Source: Actinomadura violacea
Lineage (GTDB): Bacteria > Actinomycetota > Actinomycetes > Streptosporangiales > Streptosporangiaceae
Assembly: GCF_017573465.1 (NCBI RefSeq)
Contig: NZ_JAGEPF010000004.1
Span: forward strand, 368,807-432,806
DNA length: 64,000 nt
Reading direction: 5' to 3'
Shown in pieces: positions 17,298 through 25,738 of this stretch; within the stretch, counting starts at the first letter, position 1; each line of letters begins with the position of its first letter. Made by a program: the position numbers and the translations under genes. Under the pieces are notes generated by a model. That model saw nothing but the letters and a program-made list of their open reading frames with translations, did not search any database and had not been told where the DNA came from.

Positions 17298-18170
17298 TCA
17301 GCCGCGCAGCTCCGCGAGGTCGGCGGCGGTGAGCGCCAGCCGCCCGGCGGCCATGTTCTCCTCCAGATGCGCCGGGGATCCGGTGCCGGGGATCGCCAGC
17401 ATCACCGGGGACAGCGCGAGCAGGCCCGCGAGCAGCACCTGCGGGATCGTCGCGCCGTGCCGGGCGGCGACGGCCTTCACGCGGTCGTCGTCGGGGATCC
17501 CGAAGCCGCCGAGCGGGAAGTACGGCGCGTAGGCGATGCCGTCGCGCTCGCAGATCGCCAGTAGCTCGGTGTCGGCCGGCAGGGTGATGTCGAACCTGTT
17601 CTGGACGGCGACCACCGGCGCGATCTTCCGTGCCTCGGCGAGCTGGGCGGCGCTGACGTGGCTGAGGCCGAGATGCCGGACGAGCCCCTCCTCGCGGAGC
17701 CCGGCGAGCACCTCGAACCGCTCCCCGATCGGCTGGTCCAGCGGCGTCTCCAGGCCGCCCGGCCGCAGGTAGACCAGGTCGAGGCTGTCGCGGCCCAGTT
17801 CGCGCAGGTTGCGCTCGACCTCGGCGTGCAGCGCGGACGCGGGCAGCTCGCCGGTCGGGTACGGGTCGTCCGGGCCGCGGGCCGGGCCGACCTTCGTGGC
17901 GATGACCAGGCCGTCCGGGTAGGGCGACAGCGCGGTGCGGATCATCTCGTTCGCGGCGAGGCCGGACGGGTGGAAGTAGAACGCGGCGGTGTCGATGTGG
18001 TCGGCGCCCAGCTCGACGGCGCGGCGCAGCACCGCGAGGGAGGTGTCCCGGTCGTTGGGGGCGCCGCCGCGGGTGCTGGCCGGCAGCCGCATCGCGCCGA
18101 AGCCGAGCCGGGCGACCCGCAGGTCGCCGCCGAGGTCGAAGTGGTCGTCACGGGTGATCGAGGTCGTCAT
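17298..18170 (-). CDS. aldo/keto reductase
   Basis: A 290-residue NADPH-dependent (beta/alpha)8 reductase. Catalytic residues are visible: D and Y in HIDTAAFYFHP, K in VIATKVGP. The classical active-site histidine is replaced by arginine in LVYLRPGG, which is seen in a large bacterial AKR subgroup; such members still reduce aldehydes or ketones, with altered specificity. The NADP-binding end carries IPGTGSPAHLEENM. ATG 18170 (MTTSITRDD) is used; the frame runs much further upstream only because of GC-rich shadowing. Divergent from the HTH regulator at 18261, which may control it. Confidence 0.9.
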   Translation of the reverse strand: MTTSITRDDHFDLGGDLRVARLGFGAMRLPASTRGGAPNDRDTSLAVLRRAVELGADHIDTAAFYFHPSGLAANEMIRTALSPYPDGLVIATKVGPARGPDDPYPTGELPASALHAEVERNLRELGRDSLDLVYLRPGGLETPLDQPIGERFEVLAGLREEGLVRHLGLSHVSAAQLAEARKIAPVVAVQNRFDITLPADTELLAICERDGIAYAPYFPLGGFGIPDDDRVKAVAARHGATIPQVLLAGLLALSPVMLAIPGTGSPAHLEENMAAGRLALTAADLAELRG

Positions 18171-18209
18171 GCGCCCCACTGTGCTGCGCCCGCCCCGGCC
18201 CGGCGAGCC

Positions 18210-18229
18210 GGTGGCATCTTGCTGCCACC
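18210..18229. promoter_or_regulatory. inverted repeat between AKR and HTH regulator
   Basis: GGTGGCA-tcttgc-TGCCACC, perfect 7-bp arms with a 6-nt centre, midway between divergent genes. A likely operator, perhaps for the adjacent regulator; the assignment is by position only. Confidence 0.5.
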
Positions 18230-18260
18230 CCCTCCTCGCCGCGTGGCAGAATGTCAGTCG

Positions 18261-18926
18261 ATGACAGCCGACCTCGACCAGAACGTGATCCTGCGGGGCG
18301 AGCAGGAGCTGATCGAGCGCGCCTGGCGGCTGTTCCTCGCACGCGAGGAGTTCGCGTGCGCCGCGACGGACATGCACACCTGGGCCATGCCCGAGATCCG
18401 CGAGCGGATCGCGGCCGACCGGCGGAGGCGGGTGCCGCGGCCCGCCGCCTACAAGCTGCACAACCCGGCCGCGCTCGCCGACGAGGAGTCCGAGCGGCGG
18501 CTCGTGGAGATCGCCAAGGCCGGCGCGAGCGTGCGGATCTGCACGACGCCGCTGCCGCACGAGACGATCATCGTGGACCGGCGGACCGCGATCCTCGCCG
18601 GGCCGCCGGAGAACGGGGTGCGCGAGTACACCGTCGTCCGGTCGCCGAGCGTGGTGAAGGGCGTGGTGTCGCTGTTCTGGGCGACCTGGGAGACCTCCGC
18701 CGACCTCGCCGACTACCGGCGCGAGCGGCCGCCCGCGCTGAGCGAGGAGAGCCGGCGCATCCTGCGGCTGCTCGCCGGGGGGCTGAAGGACGAGGCCGCC
18801 GCCCGGCAGCTCGGCATGTCGCTGCGCACCTACCGGCGCCGCGTCGCCGAGATCCTCACCCTGCTGGACGCCGGGTCGCGGTTCCAGGCAGGGCTGCGCG
18901 CCCACGAGTTCGGGCTGATCGGCTGA
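18261..18926 (+). CDS. two-domain HTH regulator (TrmB-like sensor, LuxR-type HTH)
   Basis: A 221-residue regulator. Residues 15-150 resemble the phospholipase D-like/TrmB effector fold (RAWRLFLAREEFACAATDMHTW, then LPHETIIVDRRTAILAGPP), without the full HKD motif, so ligand binding rather than hydrolysis is expected. Residues 158-215 are a LuxR-type HTH (ILRLLAGGLKDEAAARQLGMSLRTYRRRVAEI). This architecture is common in actinomycetes, often near secondary metabolism, but the ligand is unknown. Start is ATG 18261. Divergent from the aldo/keto reductase with an inverted repeat between them. Confidence 0.8.
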   Translation: MTADLDQNVILRGEQELIERAWRLFLAREEFACAATDMHTWAMPEIRERIAADRRRRVPRPAAYKLHNPAALADEESERRLVEIAKAGASVRICTTPLPHETIIVDRRTAILAGPPENGVREYTVVRSPSVVKGVVSLFWATWETSADLADYRRERPPALSEESRRILRLLAGGLKDEAAARQLGMSLRTYRRRVAEILTLLDAGSRFQAGLRAHEFGLIG

Positions 18927-18956
18927 CGCGCCCCGGCGGCCGGACGGCCGGACGGG

Positions 18957-19346
18957 TCAGCCGCCGACCAGCGGGACGAGCTTGACGAACACCAGGTCGG
19001 GGTCGCCGGTGAGGTCGATCTCCTCGTCCAGGTCCTCGACCTGCCGGTCCCCGGCCAGCACGAAGAACCCGTTGCGGAGGAACGCCCGCTCGGCGATCTC
19101 CGCCTGCCGCTCCCAGTCCACCGGGCGGCGGCCCTTCCGGTGGCCGTTCAGCTCGGTCTCGGCGTCGTCCGGGCGGACCAGGCCGTTGAACCGGGCGGGC
19201 GGCCCGGCGTTGAACCGGGCGACCTCCTCGCGGACCCGCAACCGGATCAGCTCGCGGACGGTCATCCGCGCGGGCAGCCCGCCGACCTCGAACGCGGCGA
19301 CGGGCGCGCCCGCCGCGGTCTCGTCGCGGAACGTCACGGCGGTCAT
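18957..19346 (-). CDS. small DUF4132-associated protein
   Basis: A 129-residue soluble protein and the last gene of the DUF4132 operon; its ATG (19346) overlaps the preceding stop by 4 bp. Visible features are a TVRELIRLRVREEVARFN helix (residues 29-46), a NGFFVLAGDRQVEDLDEEI block and a conserved-looking FVKLVPLVGG C-terminus. I recall similar proteins beside DUF4132 genes in other actinomycetes but know no function. Fixed position and coupling suggest it forms a complex with one of the DUF4132 products (inference). Confidence 0.7.
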   Translation of the reverse strand: MTAVTFRDETAAGAPVAAFEVGGLPARMTVRELIRLRVREEVARFNAGPPARFNGLVRPDDAETELNGHRKGRRPVDWERQAEIAERAFLRNGFFVLAGDRQVEDLDEEIDLTGDPDLVFVKLVPLVGG

Positions 19347-21673
19347 CGGGCGCCTCCCTTGATCTGGGTCAGGATGGACTCGTCGGTGATCCGCGCGTCG
19401 GCGGCGAGCAGCAGCGCCTTGCTGAGGATCAGCGACAGCCGGCCGTCCTCGAACGGCAGGAACACCGCGCCGCCGGCCTTGGGCGCGGCCGGGACGAGGC
19501 ACAGGTAGGCGTCGTCCGGCTCCATCAGGATGTTCGCCGACCCGAGGTGGATCCTGTAGGTGCGCAAGTCGCCGCGGACGACCAGGAACCGGCCGTCCAG
19601 CGAGCAGCGGGCGGCGATCTTCGTGCGGGGCAGGATCCGCTCCAGCGCGTCGCGGCGGGCCTGCGCGCTCTCGGTCAGCTCCGCGAACCCGGACCGCTCC
19701 CAGTACCGGCGGGTCTCGCCGTCGCCGCTCCACTCCGGGTCGGCGGCGATCGAGGTGACGCCGACGAACAGGTCGACGTCCCGCATCGCCTCGCTGAACA
19801 CCAGCGGCGGGACATCGGTGAGCGGCGCGTCCCGCCACGTCCCGCCGTCCCGGCGGGCGAACACGACGCGGTCGGTGCCCGCGAGCACCATCTCGTCCTG
19901 CCAGTCGGCGAGGACGTGCGCGAACCGCACCCGCCACTCCCCCGCGCCGAGCACCCGCACCGCCTCGTCCTCCTGGCCGCCGTCCCACGGGCCGAGGTGG
20001 CGGCTCGTCCAGCTCCGCGCCCGGAACAGCGCGGCCATCTTCCGGTAGTGGACGAGATGTGCGGCGAACCGGTTCGAGTACGTCCCGGTGCGCTCCTCGG
20101 CGAGGGTCAGCAGGTAGACCTCGCGGAACGCCTGCTTGAAGGGCTGCCGGATCCGCTCTTCGACGAGGAGGTCGCGCCAGGCGCGCACCTCGTCCGGGGC
20201 CGAGCCGATCGGGTGCCACAGCCGGACGCTCGCCGCGTCGGTGGCGTCGGGGAGGCCGCCGGTCTCGGGGAGCACCGCCCGCCACTCCCCGGGCGCCTCC
20301 TCGACCTCCCAGATCAGCCGCCGGACGGTCGGTCCCGCGACCGGATGACGTGCCAGGCCGTCCCGCCAGCGGCCGAACGCGTGGACGGCGCCGGCGGTGT
20401 ACCCGCCCTCCAGCGCCCGGACGAGGGTGGTCAGGTGCGCGTCGACCCGCTTCACGAGGTCGCGCAGCTCCTTGAGCTCGGCCTTGTGGTCGCGGCGGAC
20501 GGCCGCGGGGACGCTCTTCAGCGCCTTGCCGTCCTTCTCGAAGACCAGCTCGGCCTTCTCGCCCACCGTGATGACGGCCGTGTGCGCGCCGAGGACGCGG
20601 CGGTGCGCACCGTCCGGGCCGAACCCGAGATCGGGGAGCCGGAGGGCGACCTCCGTCCGCTCCGCCAGCGCCGCCTCCACCTTCTTCAGCATCTTGTCGA
20701 GCTGCTTCGGCACCCCCGCGTGCCGGACGGACCCGCGGACCGTCCGGATCATGGTGACCAGCTCGGGGATCGGGAAGTCCTGCGCGGCGCGGACGATCTC
20801 GTACAGCAGCGCCTGCGAAGGCAGCGTCTTCGCCTCCGTCGGCGCGACGGACACGTCCGGCAGCAGCCCGGCGAGCAGCGCGGGCAGCCACGGCTCGTCC
20901 CGCAGCAGCGCGATCCGGGCGGCGTGCCCGAGCGCGGTCACCTCGCCGGACGCGAACGCCTTTTCGGCCCGGTAGGGGACGCCGCCGTCCTGGATCGCGC
21001 GGGCGCGCTCGGCCGCCGCGTCGAGCGCGCGGCGCGCGAACTCGGCGTACGCCGCGATGCCCGCCGCCCGCTCGGCGGTGTCCGGCGCGGTCGGCGGGGC
21101 CGTGTAGGAGTCGTCGCCGAAGAACTCGGCCATGACCACGCGCTCCTGCGCGGTGAGCGCGGCGATGACGCCGATCTCGTCCCGCGCGATCGGCCCGCCG
21201 CCGTCCGCGAGCCGCTCCGCGACCTCGTCCAGCAGGTCCGGGCCCGCGACACCGGCGACCGCCAGCAGCGCGTACGGCTGATCGAGCCTGCCCCTGTCCA
21301 CGAGGAACCGGACGAGCACGCGCGCCTGACCGGCGACGTCCGGCCACGGCCCGGTGCAGCGCAGCAGCGCCGCGGCGCCGAGCCGCACGTCCGCCCAGTT
21401 GCGCTTCTCCAGCCCGCGGACCAGCGCGTCGAACATCCGGCCGCACGCCTCCGGCGTGTACCGCGGCTGCCGCTCCTTCGCGGCGTCCTCGACCGCGAAC
21501 CGGACGCGCGTCGACACGAACGGCTTCGCCGGCGCCGCGTACGCGGCGGGCAGGAGCGTGCCGAGATCCTCGTCGGAGACCAGGGACAGGTCCGGATAGT
21601 CCGCCAGGAACTCCTCGTCGGCGGGCGTCGGATCGGTCATGGCGCGCAGCAGCCGGGCCGCCAGGCCGTTCAT
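19343..21673 (-). CDS. DUF4132 protein (paralogue C)
   Basis: A 776-residue protein. The N-terminal 370 residues are helical and HEAT-like; the C-terminal 400 residues carry the DUF4132 region with LIWEVEE, RQPFKQAFREVYLLT, TYSNRFAAHLVHYRK, VFSEAMRDVDLFVG, RILPRTKIAARCSL and LPFEDGRLSLILSKAL. DUF4132 also occurs in MolR/YehI-like proteins of unknown biochemistry. Start ATG 21673 overlaps the stop of paralogue B (ATGA). No signal peptide or membrane helix. It is about 60-70 percent similar by eye to paralogue A in the C-terminal half, so the cassette arose by tandem duplication. Confidence 0.85.
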   Translation of the reverse strand: MNGLAARLLRAMTDPTPADEEFLADYPDLSLVSDEDLGTLLPAAYAAPAKPFVSTRVRFAVEDAAKERQPRYTPEACGRMFDALVRGLEKRNWADVRLGAAALLRCTGPWPDVAGQARVLVRFLVDRGRLDQPYALLAVAGVAGPDLLDEVAERLADGGGPIARDEIGVIAALTAQERVVMAEFFGDDSYTAPPTAPDTAERAAGIAAYAEFARRALDAAAERARAIQDGGVPYRAEKAFASGEVTALGHAARIALLRDEPWLPALLAGLLPDVSVAPTEAKTLPSQALLYEIVRAAQDFPIPELVTMIRTVRGSVRHAGVPKQLDKMLKKVEAALAERTEVALRLPDLGFGPDGAHRRVLGAHTAVITVGEKAELVFEKDGKALKSVPAAVRRDHKAELKELRDLVKRVDAHLTTLVRALEGGYTAGAVHAFGRWRDGLARHPVAGPTVRRLIWEVEEAPGEWRAVLPETGGLPDATDAASVRLWHPIGSAPDEVRAWRDLLVEERIRQPFKQAFREVYLLTLAEERTGTYSNRFAAHLVHYRKMAALFRARSWTSRHLGPWDGGQEDEAVRVLGAGEWRVRFAHVLADWQDEMVLAGTDRVVFARRDGGTWRDAPLTDVPPLVFSEAMRDVDLFVGVTSIAADPEWSGDGETRRYWERSGFAELTESAQARRDALERILPRTKIAARCSLDGRFLVVRGDLRTYRIHLGSANILMEPDDAYLCLVPAAPKAGGAVFLPFEDGRLSLILSKALLLAADARITDESILTQIKGGAR

Positions 21674-23196
21674 CGGACCTCCGTCCTGATCAGCCTTAGC
21701 AGCGACTCGTCAGCGATCCGGTGGTCGGCGGCGAGCAGCACCGCCTTGGTGAGGATGAGCGACAGCCGCTCGTCCTCGAACGGCAGGAACAGCCCCGACT
21801 GGCCCTTGCGGCGGGACGGCACGACCCGCAGCAGCGTCCCTTCCGGCTCCATCCGCACCTGCGCCGTGCCGAGATGGATCCCGTAGGTGCGCAGCTCGCC
21901 GCGGACGGTCAGGAACCGATCGTCCAGCGCGCACCGGCCGGCGATCTTCGTGCGGGGCAGGACCCGCTCCAGCGCGGCCCGCCGCGCCTCCGCCGCCGCG
22001 CCCGGCCGCCCGAACGCCGCCTCCCGCCGGTAGTGCAGGTGGTGGCGGTCCTCGCCGTCCGGCCAGTCCGGGTCCGCGGCGATCGACGCCTCGTCCACGA
22101 ACAGGTCGACGTCGCGCATCGCCTCGCTGAACACCAGCGGCGGCGCGTCCGCGAGCCCCGCGCGGCTCCAGTGCCGGCGGTCCCGGCGCTCGAACCCCAC
22201 ATGCCCGGTGACGACATGGTCGCCCTGCTCGGCCGGGTCGTAGCGCAGCACCGCGCGCCACCCGCCGCCGAGGACGCGCCGCGCCGCCGGCGGGGCGCCG
22301 CCGTGCAGCCGGCCGCGGTGGTCGGGCCGCCAGCCGCGCTCCCGGAACAGCTCCCGCAGCCGCCCGTACCGGAGGATGTGGCCCGCGAACCGGTCCGAGC
22401 GGGCCGCGCCCGCCTCGTCCGGGCCGAGCACGCACACCTCCCGGAACGCCTGCCGGAACGCCTGCACCATCCGGTTGTCGACCACGAAGCCGCGCCAGGC
22501 CCGCACCACGCCGGGCCGCGCCCGCGCCGGATGCCACAGCCGCACCCGCGCGCCGTCCGGCGGCACCGGCAGCGCCCGCCCGTCCACCGTGACCAGGACG
22601 CTCTCGCCCGGCGTCGCCGCGTGCCACACCCCGCCCGGGTCCTGGAACTCCCAGATCAGGCCGCGGGCGACCGCGCCGCTCACCGGGTGGTCGAGCCACT
22701 CGCGCCGCCACGCGCCGTGCCGCCAGGACCGCCCGTCCGCCGCCATCAGCGCCTCGGCGCGCGCCCGCTCCCCGGCGAGGGTGCCGCGCACCCCCTTCGC
22801 GAGCGCCTTCAGCTCCCTGATCTCCGCGGCGTGCGGGACCTTCAGCGCGCCGGGGACGGTCGGCAGCGGGTACCCGTCCGAGCCGACGTAGGTCAGCCGC
22901 ACGGTCAGCGGGTCCTCGATCGCGAGGACGGCCTGGTAGCCGCCGACGTCGCGGGCGAGGGACCCGTCCCCGCCGAGGCCGTGCGCGGCCACGTCGGGCG
23001 CCTCCTCGCCGGGGGGCGCGCAGGGCGGCGGGTCCTGCTCGGGGCCGGTCCACATCGTCGCGGGCCGCCGCCCGGCGGGCCGCCTGCGCGCGGGCCACGG
23101 GCCGTCGAGCGCGGCCAGGTGCGCCCGGAGGTCGTCGAACATGCCGTGATCTTGGCAGATCGTGCCGACGGAACCGGGGGTTTCGGTAAGGATCAT
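21670..23196 (-). CDS. DUF4132 protein, N-terminally short (paralogue B)
   Basis: A 508-residue paralogue that lacks the HEAT-like N-terminal half of its neighbours: within about 80 residues of the start it enters the DUF4132 core (VARGLIWEFQD, FRQAFREVCVLG, VFSEAMRDVDLFVD, RVLPRTKIAGRCAL, FEDERLSLILTKAV). Start ATG 23196 overlaps the stop of paralogue A (ATGA) and is preferred for that reason. ATG 23142 is a real alternative, because the 38 bases before it resemble those before the start of paralogue A. The sequence is more divergent than A or C (for example DEASIAAD where the others have VGVTSIAAD), so it may have specialised or be decaying. Confidence 0.75.
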   Translation of the reverse strand: MILTETPGSVGTICQDHGMFDDLRAHLAALDGPWPARRRPAGRRPATMWTGPEQDPPPCAPPGEEAPDVAAHGLGGDGSLARDVGGYQAVLAIEDPLTVRLTYVGSDGYPLPTVPGALKVPHAAEIRELKALAKGVRGTLAGERARAEALMAADGRSWRHGAWRREWLDHPVSGAVARGLIWEFQDPGGVWHAATPGESVLVTVDGRALPVPPDGARVRLWHPARARPGVVRAWRGFVVDNRMVQAFRQAFREVCVLGPDEAGAARSDRFAGHILRYGRLRELFRERGWRPDHRGRLHGGAPPAARRVLGGGWRAVLRYDPAEQGDHVVTGHVGFERRDRRHWSRAGLADAPPLVFSEAMRDVDLFVDEASIAADPDWPDGEDRHHLHYRREAAFGRPGAAAEARRAALERVLPRTKIAGRCALDDRFLTVRGELRTYGIHLGTAQVRMEPEGTLLRVVPSRRKGQSGLFLPFEDERLSLILTKAVLLAADHRIADESLLRLIRTEVR

Positions 23197-25625
23197 CGGG
23201 ACGGTGAGAGCTGGCGGAGGATCGTCTCGTCGGTGATCCGCGCGTCGGCGGCGAGCAGGAACGCCTTGCTGAGGATCAGCGACAGCCGCTCGTCCTCGAA
23301 CGGCAGGAACACCGCGCCGCCGCCGCGGCGGGCGCCCTGCACGATGCACAGGTACGCGTCGTCCGGCTCCATCAGGACGTTCGCCGAGCCCAGATGGATC
23401 TTGTAGGTGCGCAGGTCGCCGCGGACCACCAGGTACCGGCCGTCCAGGGAGCACCGGCCGGCGATCTTCGTGCGGGGCAGGATCCGCTCCAGCGCCGCGC
23501 GCCGCACCTCCGCGCTCGCGCTCAGCCCGCCGAACGCCTCCCGGCGCCAGTAGGCCCGGTAGCGGTCCTCGCCGCGGTCCGCCCACTCGGCGTCGGCGGC
23601 GATCGAGGTGACGCCGACGAACAGGTCCACGTCGCGCATCGCCTCGCTGAACACCAGCGGCGGCACCTCCGCCACGGGCGCCTCCGTCCAGCGGCGGCCC
23701 TGCCCGCGCTCGAACCGGACCTGGTCGGTCGCGGCGTGCTCGGGCGCGTAGTCATAGGCGTCGGACGCCGGCTCGTGGTAGAAGCACGCCCGCCACTCCC
23801 CGCCGCCGAACTCGCCCCGCGCCTCCCCGTTGAAGCCGCCGTCGTAGGTCCCGAGGAAGTTCGCCTGCCAGCCGCGCTCCTTGATCAGCGCGTACAGCCG
23901 CCGGTAGTGCACGATGTGCGCCGCGAACCGGTTGGAGTAGGTCCCCGTCTCCTCCTCCGCCGGAGTGAGCAGGTAGATCTCCCGGAACGCCTGCTTGAAC
24001 GGTTGCCGGACCCGCCCGTCCATCAGCCGCTCCCGCCAGGCGCGGACCTCGTCCACCGCGGCGCGGGCGGGGTGCCAGAGCCGCACCTCGGCCGCTCCGC
24101 CGTCCGGCGCCTCCATCGCGGCGCGCCAGGCGCCGTCCTCGCCCCGGAACTCCCAGATCAGCCCGCGCGCCACGACCCCGGTGACCGGATGGTCGCGGTA
24201 GTGCTCCCGCCACTCGGCGAACGGCCAGACGCGCGCACCGTCCGACATCATCGCCTCGATGCGCGCCCGCACGCCCGACAGCGTCCCCCGGATCTCCTTG
24301 GCGAGGGCCTTCAGCTCCTTCAGCTCGTCCGGGGAGCCGTCCTTCACCGCCGCCGGGGCCGTCCGGACCGGACGCCCGCCCTCGCCGGTGAACGTCAGCC
24401 GGACCGTCGCCGCGTCCTCGACGGAGACCCGCGCGACGTACCCGCCGAGCCGCCGTTCCAGAACGCCGTCCGGGCCGAGCCCGTGCGCCGGGACGCTGCG
24501 CTCCACGAGTTGCTCCGGCGTGATCCCCTGCCGCCCGGCGGCCGTCCGCAGCGCCGTGCCGATCTGCTTGCGCAGCGCCCGATCCTTGATCTTCGTTTGA
24601 AGCCGCCCCAGCTCCGCCAGCGCCGACGGGTCCTCGACGACGGCGAGCGCGTTGATCGCCGCACCCGCGAGCTTGAGGTCCTGCACGAACTCGGAACGCG
24701 ACGCCCCCGCCCGCAGCGCGAGCGCCACGAGCCACGGCACCGTCTCCGGGCCGCCGGTCAGCGTCGCCGCCCACACCACGCCGCGCGCCAGGTCACCGTG
24801 GGACTGGTGGACGAGGTAGTGGTGGTGGTAATTCCCCGGCATCCAGTCGGCGTGGCCGCCGGCCTCCCGGCTGCACAGCGGGTCGCCCTCCGCGAGGATC
24901 CGCAGGCACCCGGCCACGGCGTCGCGCGCGCCCGCCTCGTCCGCGAGCGACACGCACGACCGCTGCCACTTCCCCGAGGGCCGCGGCGCGGAAAGGGCCG
25001 CCAGATGCCGCAGGAAGCGCGCCGGTTCCGTGCCCGCCGCCTCCCGGGTCCGGTCGCGCAGCGGCGCGGCCCACGCGTCGTACACGGGAAGGAGACCTTC
25101 GGGGACGTGCGCCTCGTCCACCTTCTCGATCAGCGCCCACAGCCGCTTGGTGATCGACCGGCGGTCTTCGGCCGCGACGTCGGCCAGGGCGAACCGTCCG
25201 GACGCGTGGCGCAGCCACGGCGCGGCCTCGCGGCAACCGTCGGCGTCCAGGCGCTCAGCGGCGTTGAGCGCGATGCCCAGCATGTCGGCGAACTCGTGGC
25301 CGGCCTCCGCGAAGTCGCAGGCGCGGCACAGCATCACCGCGACCTCCCCCGGCGTCCACCCGCCCGTCCGCGCCACAAGTGCCGAGACGGCGAAGCGGTA
25401 CGTCAACAAGCCGTGTTCGACGACGCCCGACAGCATGAGGGCGATCGCCGCGGCCCTCGCCTCGGGGTCCCCTCGCCCTTCGAGCTCCAGCCGGATCTCC
25501 GTCTCGCTGGGCCGGCGGTGCAGGAAGAGGTCGATCAGCCAGCGGGCCCTGTCCAGGGCGGCGAGACGGACGCCGTCGAGGCCGTCGTTCCTGCGGGCCT
25601 CGGCCGCGAGGGTGTCGTACAGCAT
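23193..25625 (-). CDS. DUF4132 protein (paralogue A)
   Basis: An 810-residue protein and first gene of the operon. Residues 1-380 are helical and HEAT-like; from about 400 the DUF4132 core follows, ending LPFEDERLSLILSKAFLL. ATG 25625 (MLYDTLAAEARRND) is chosen; a GTG at 25694 in frame would add 23 residues and cannot be excluded. Transcription likely starts in the 113-bp gap shared with the divergent monooxygenase, where GGTCA half-sites cluster. Function unknown; proteins of this family are often large, soluble and grouped with duplicates. Confidence 0.85.
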   Translation of the reverse strand: MLYDTLAAEARRNDGLDGVRLAALDRARWLIDLFLHRRPSETEIRLELEGRGDPEARAAAIALMLSGVVEHGLLTYRFAVSALVARTGGWTPGEVAVMLCRACDFAEAGHEFADMLGIALNAAERLDADGCREAAPWLRHASGRFALADVAAEDRRSITKRLWALIEKVDEAHVPEGLLPVYDAWAAPLRDRTREAAGTEPARFLRHLAALSAPRPSGKWQRSCVSLADEAGARDAVAGCLRILAEGDPLCSREAGGHADWMPGNYHHHYLVHQSHGDLARGVVWAATLTGGPETVPWLVALALRAGASRSEFVQDLKLAGAAINALAVVEDPSALAELGRLQTKIKDRALRKQIGTALRTAAGRQGITPEQLVERSVPAHGLGPDGVLERRLGGYVARVSVEDAATVRLTFTGEGGRPVRTAPAAVKDGSPDELKELKALAKEIRGTLSGVRARIEAMMSDGARVWPFAEWREHYRDHPVTGVVARGLIWEFRGEDGAWRAAMEAPDGGAAEVRLWHPARAAVDEVRAWRERLMDGRVRQPFKQAFREIYLLTPAEEETGTYSNRFAAHIVHYRRLYALIKERGWQANFLGTYDGGFNGEARGEFGGGEWRACFYHEPASDAYDYAPEHAATDQVRFERGQGRRWTEAPVAEVPPLVFSEAMRDVDLFVGVTSIAADAEWADRGEDRYRAYWRREAFGGLSASAEVRRAALERILPRTKIAGRCSLDGRYLVVRGDLRTYKIHLGSANVLMEPDDAYLCIVQGARRGGGAVFLPFEDERLSLILSKAFLLAADARITDETILRQLSPSR

Positions 25626-25673
25626 GGCGTGAGCGTGGCAGGGGCGACCGACAAAACCGGCGACGCGGCGTAT

Positions 25674-25701
25674 GGTCAGTGACCTTCCGGTCACCTACGC
25701 T
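25674..25701. promoter_or_regulatory. GGTCA half-site cluster and -10 box for the monooxygenase
   Basis: Three half-sites follow each other: GGTCA (25674-25678), TGACC (25680-25684) and GGTCA (25689-25693); GTGACC-ttcc-GGTCAC is a perfect palindrome at 25679-25694. TACGCT at 25696-25701 is a good -10 box for the monooxygenase. The site sits between divergent units and could regulate both. Confidence 0.55.
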
Positions 25702-25738
25702 CGGACGTACCGGGACAGAACGAGATTCGGGACGGCCC

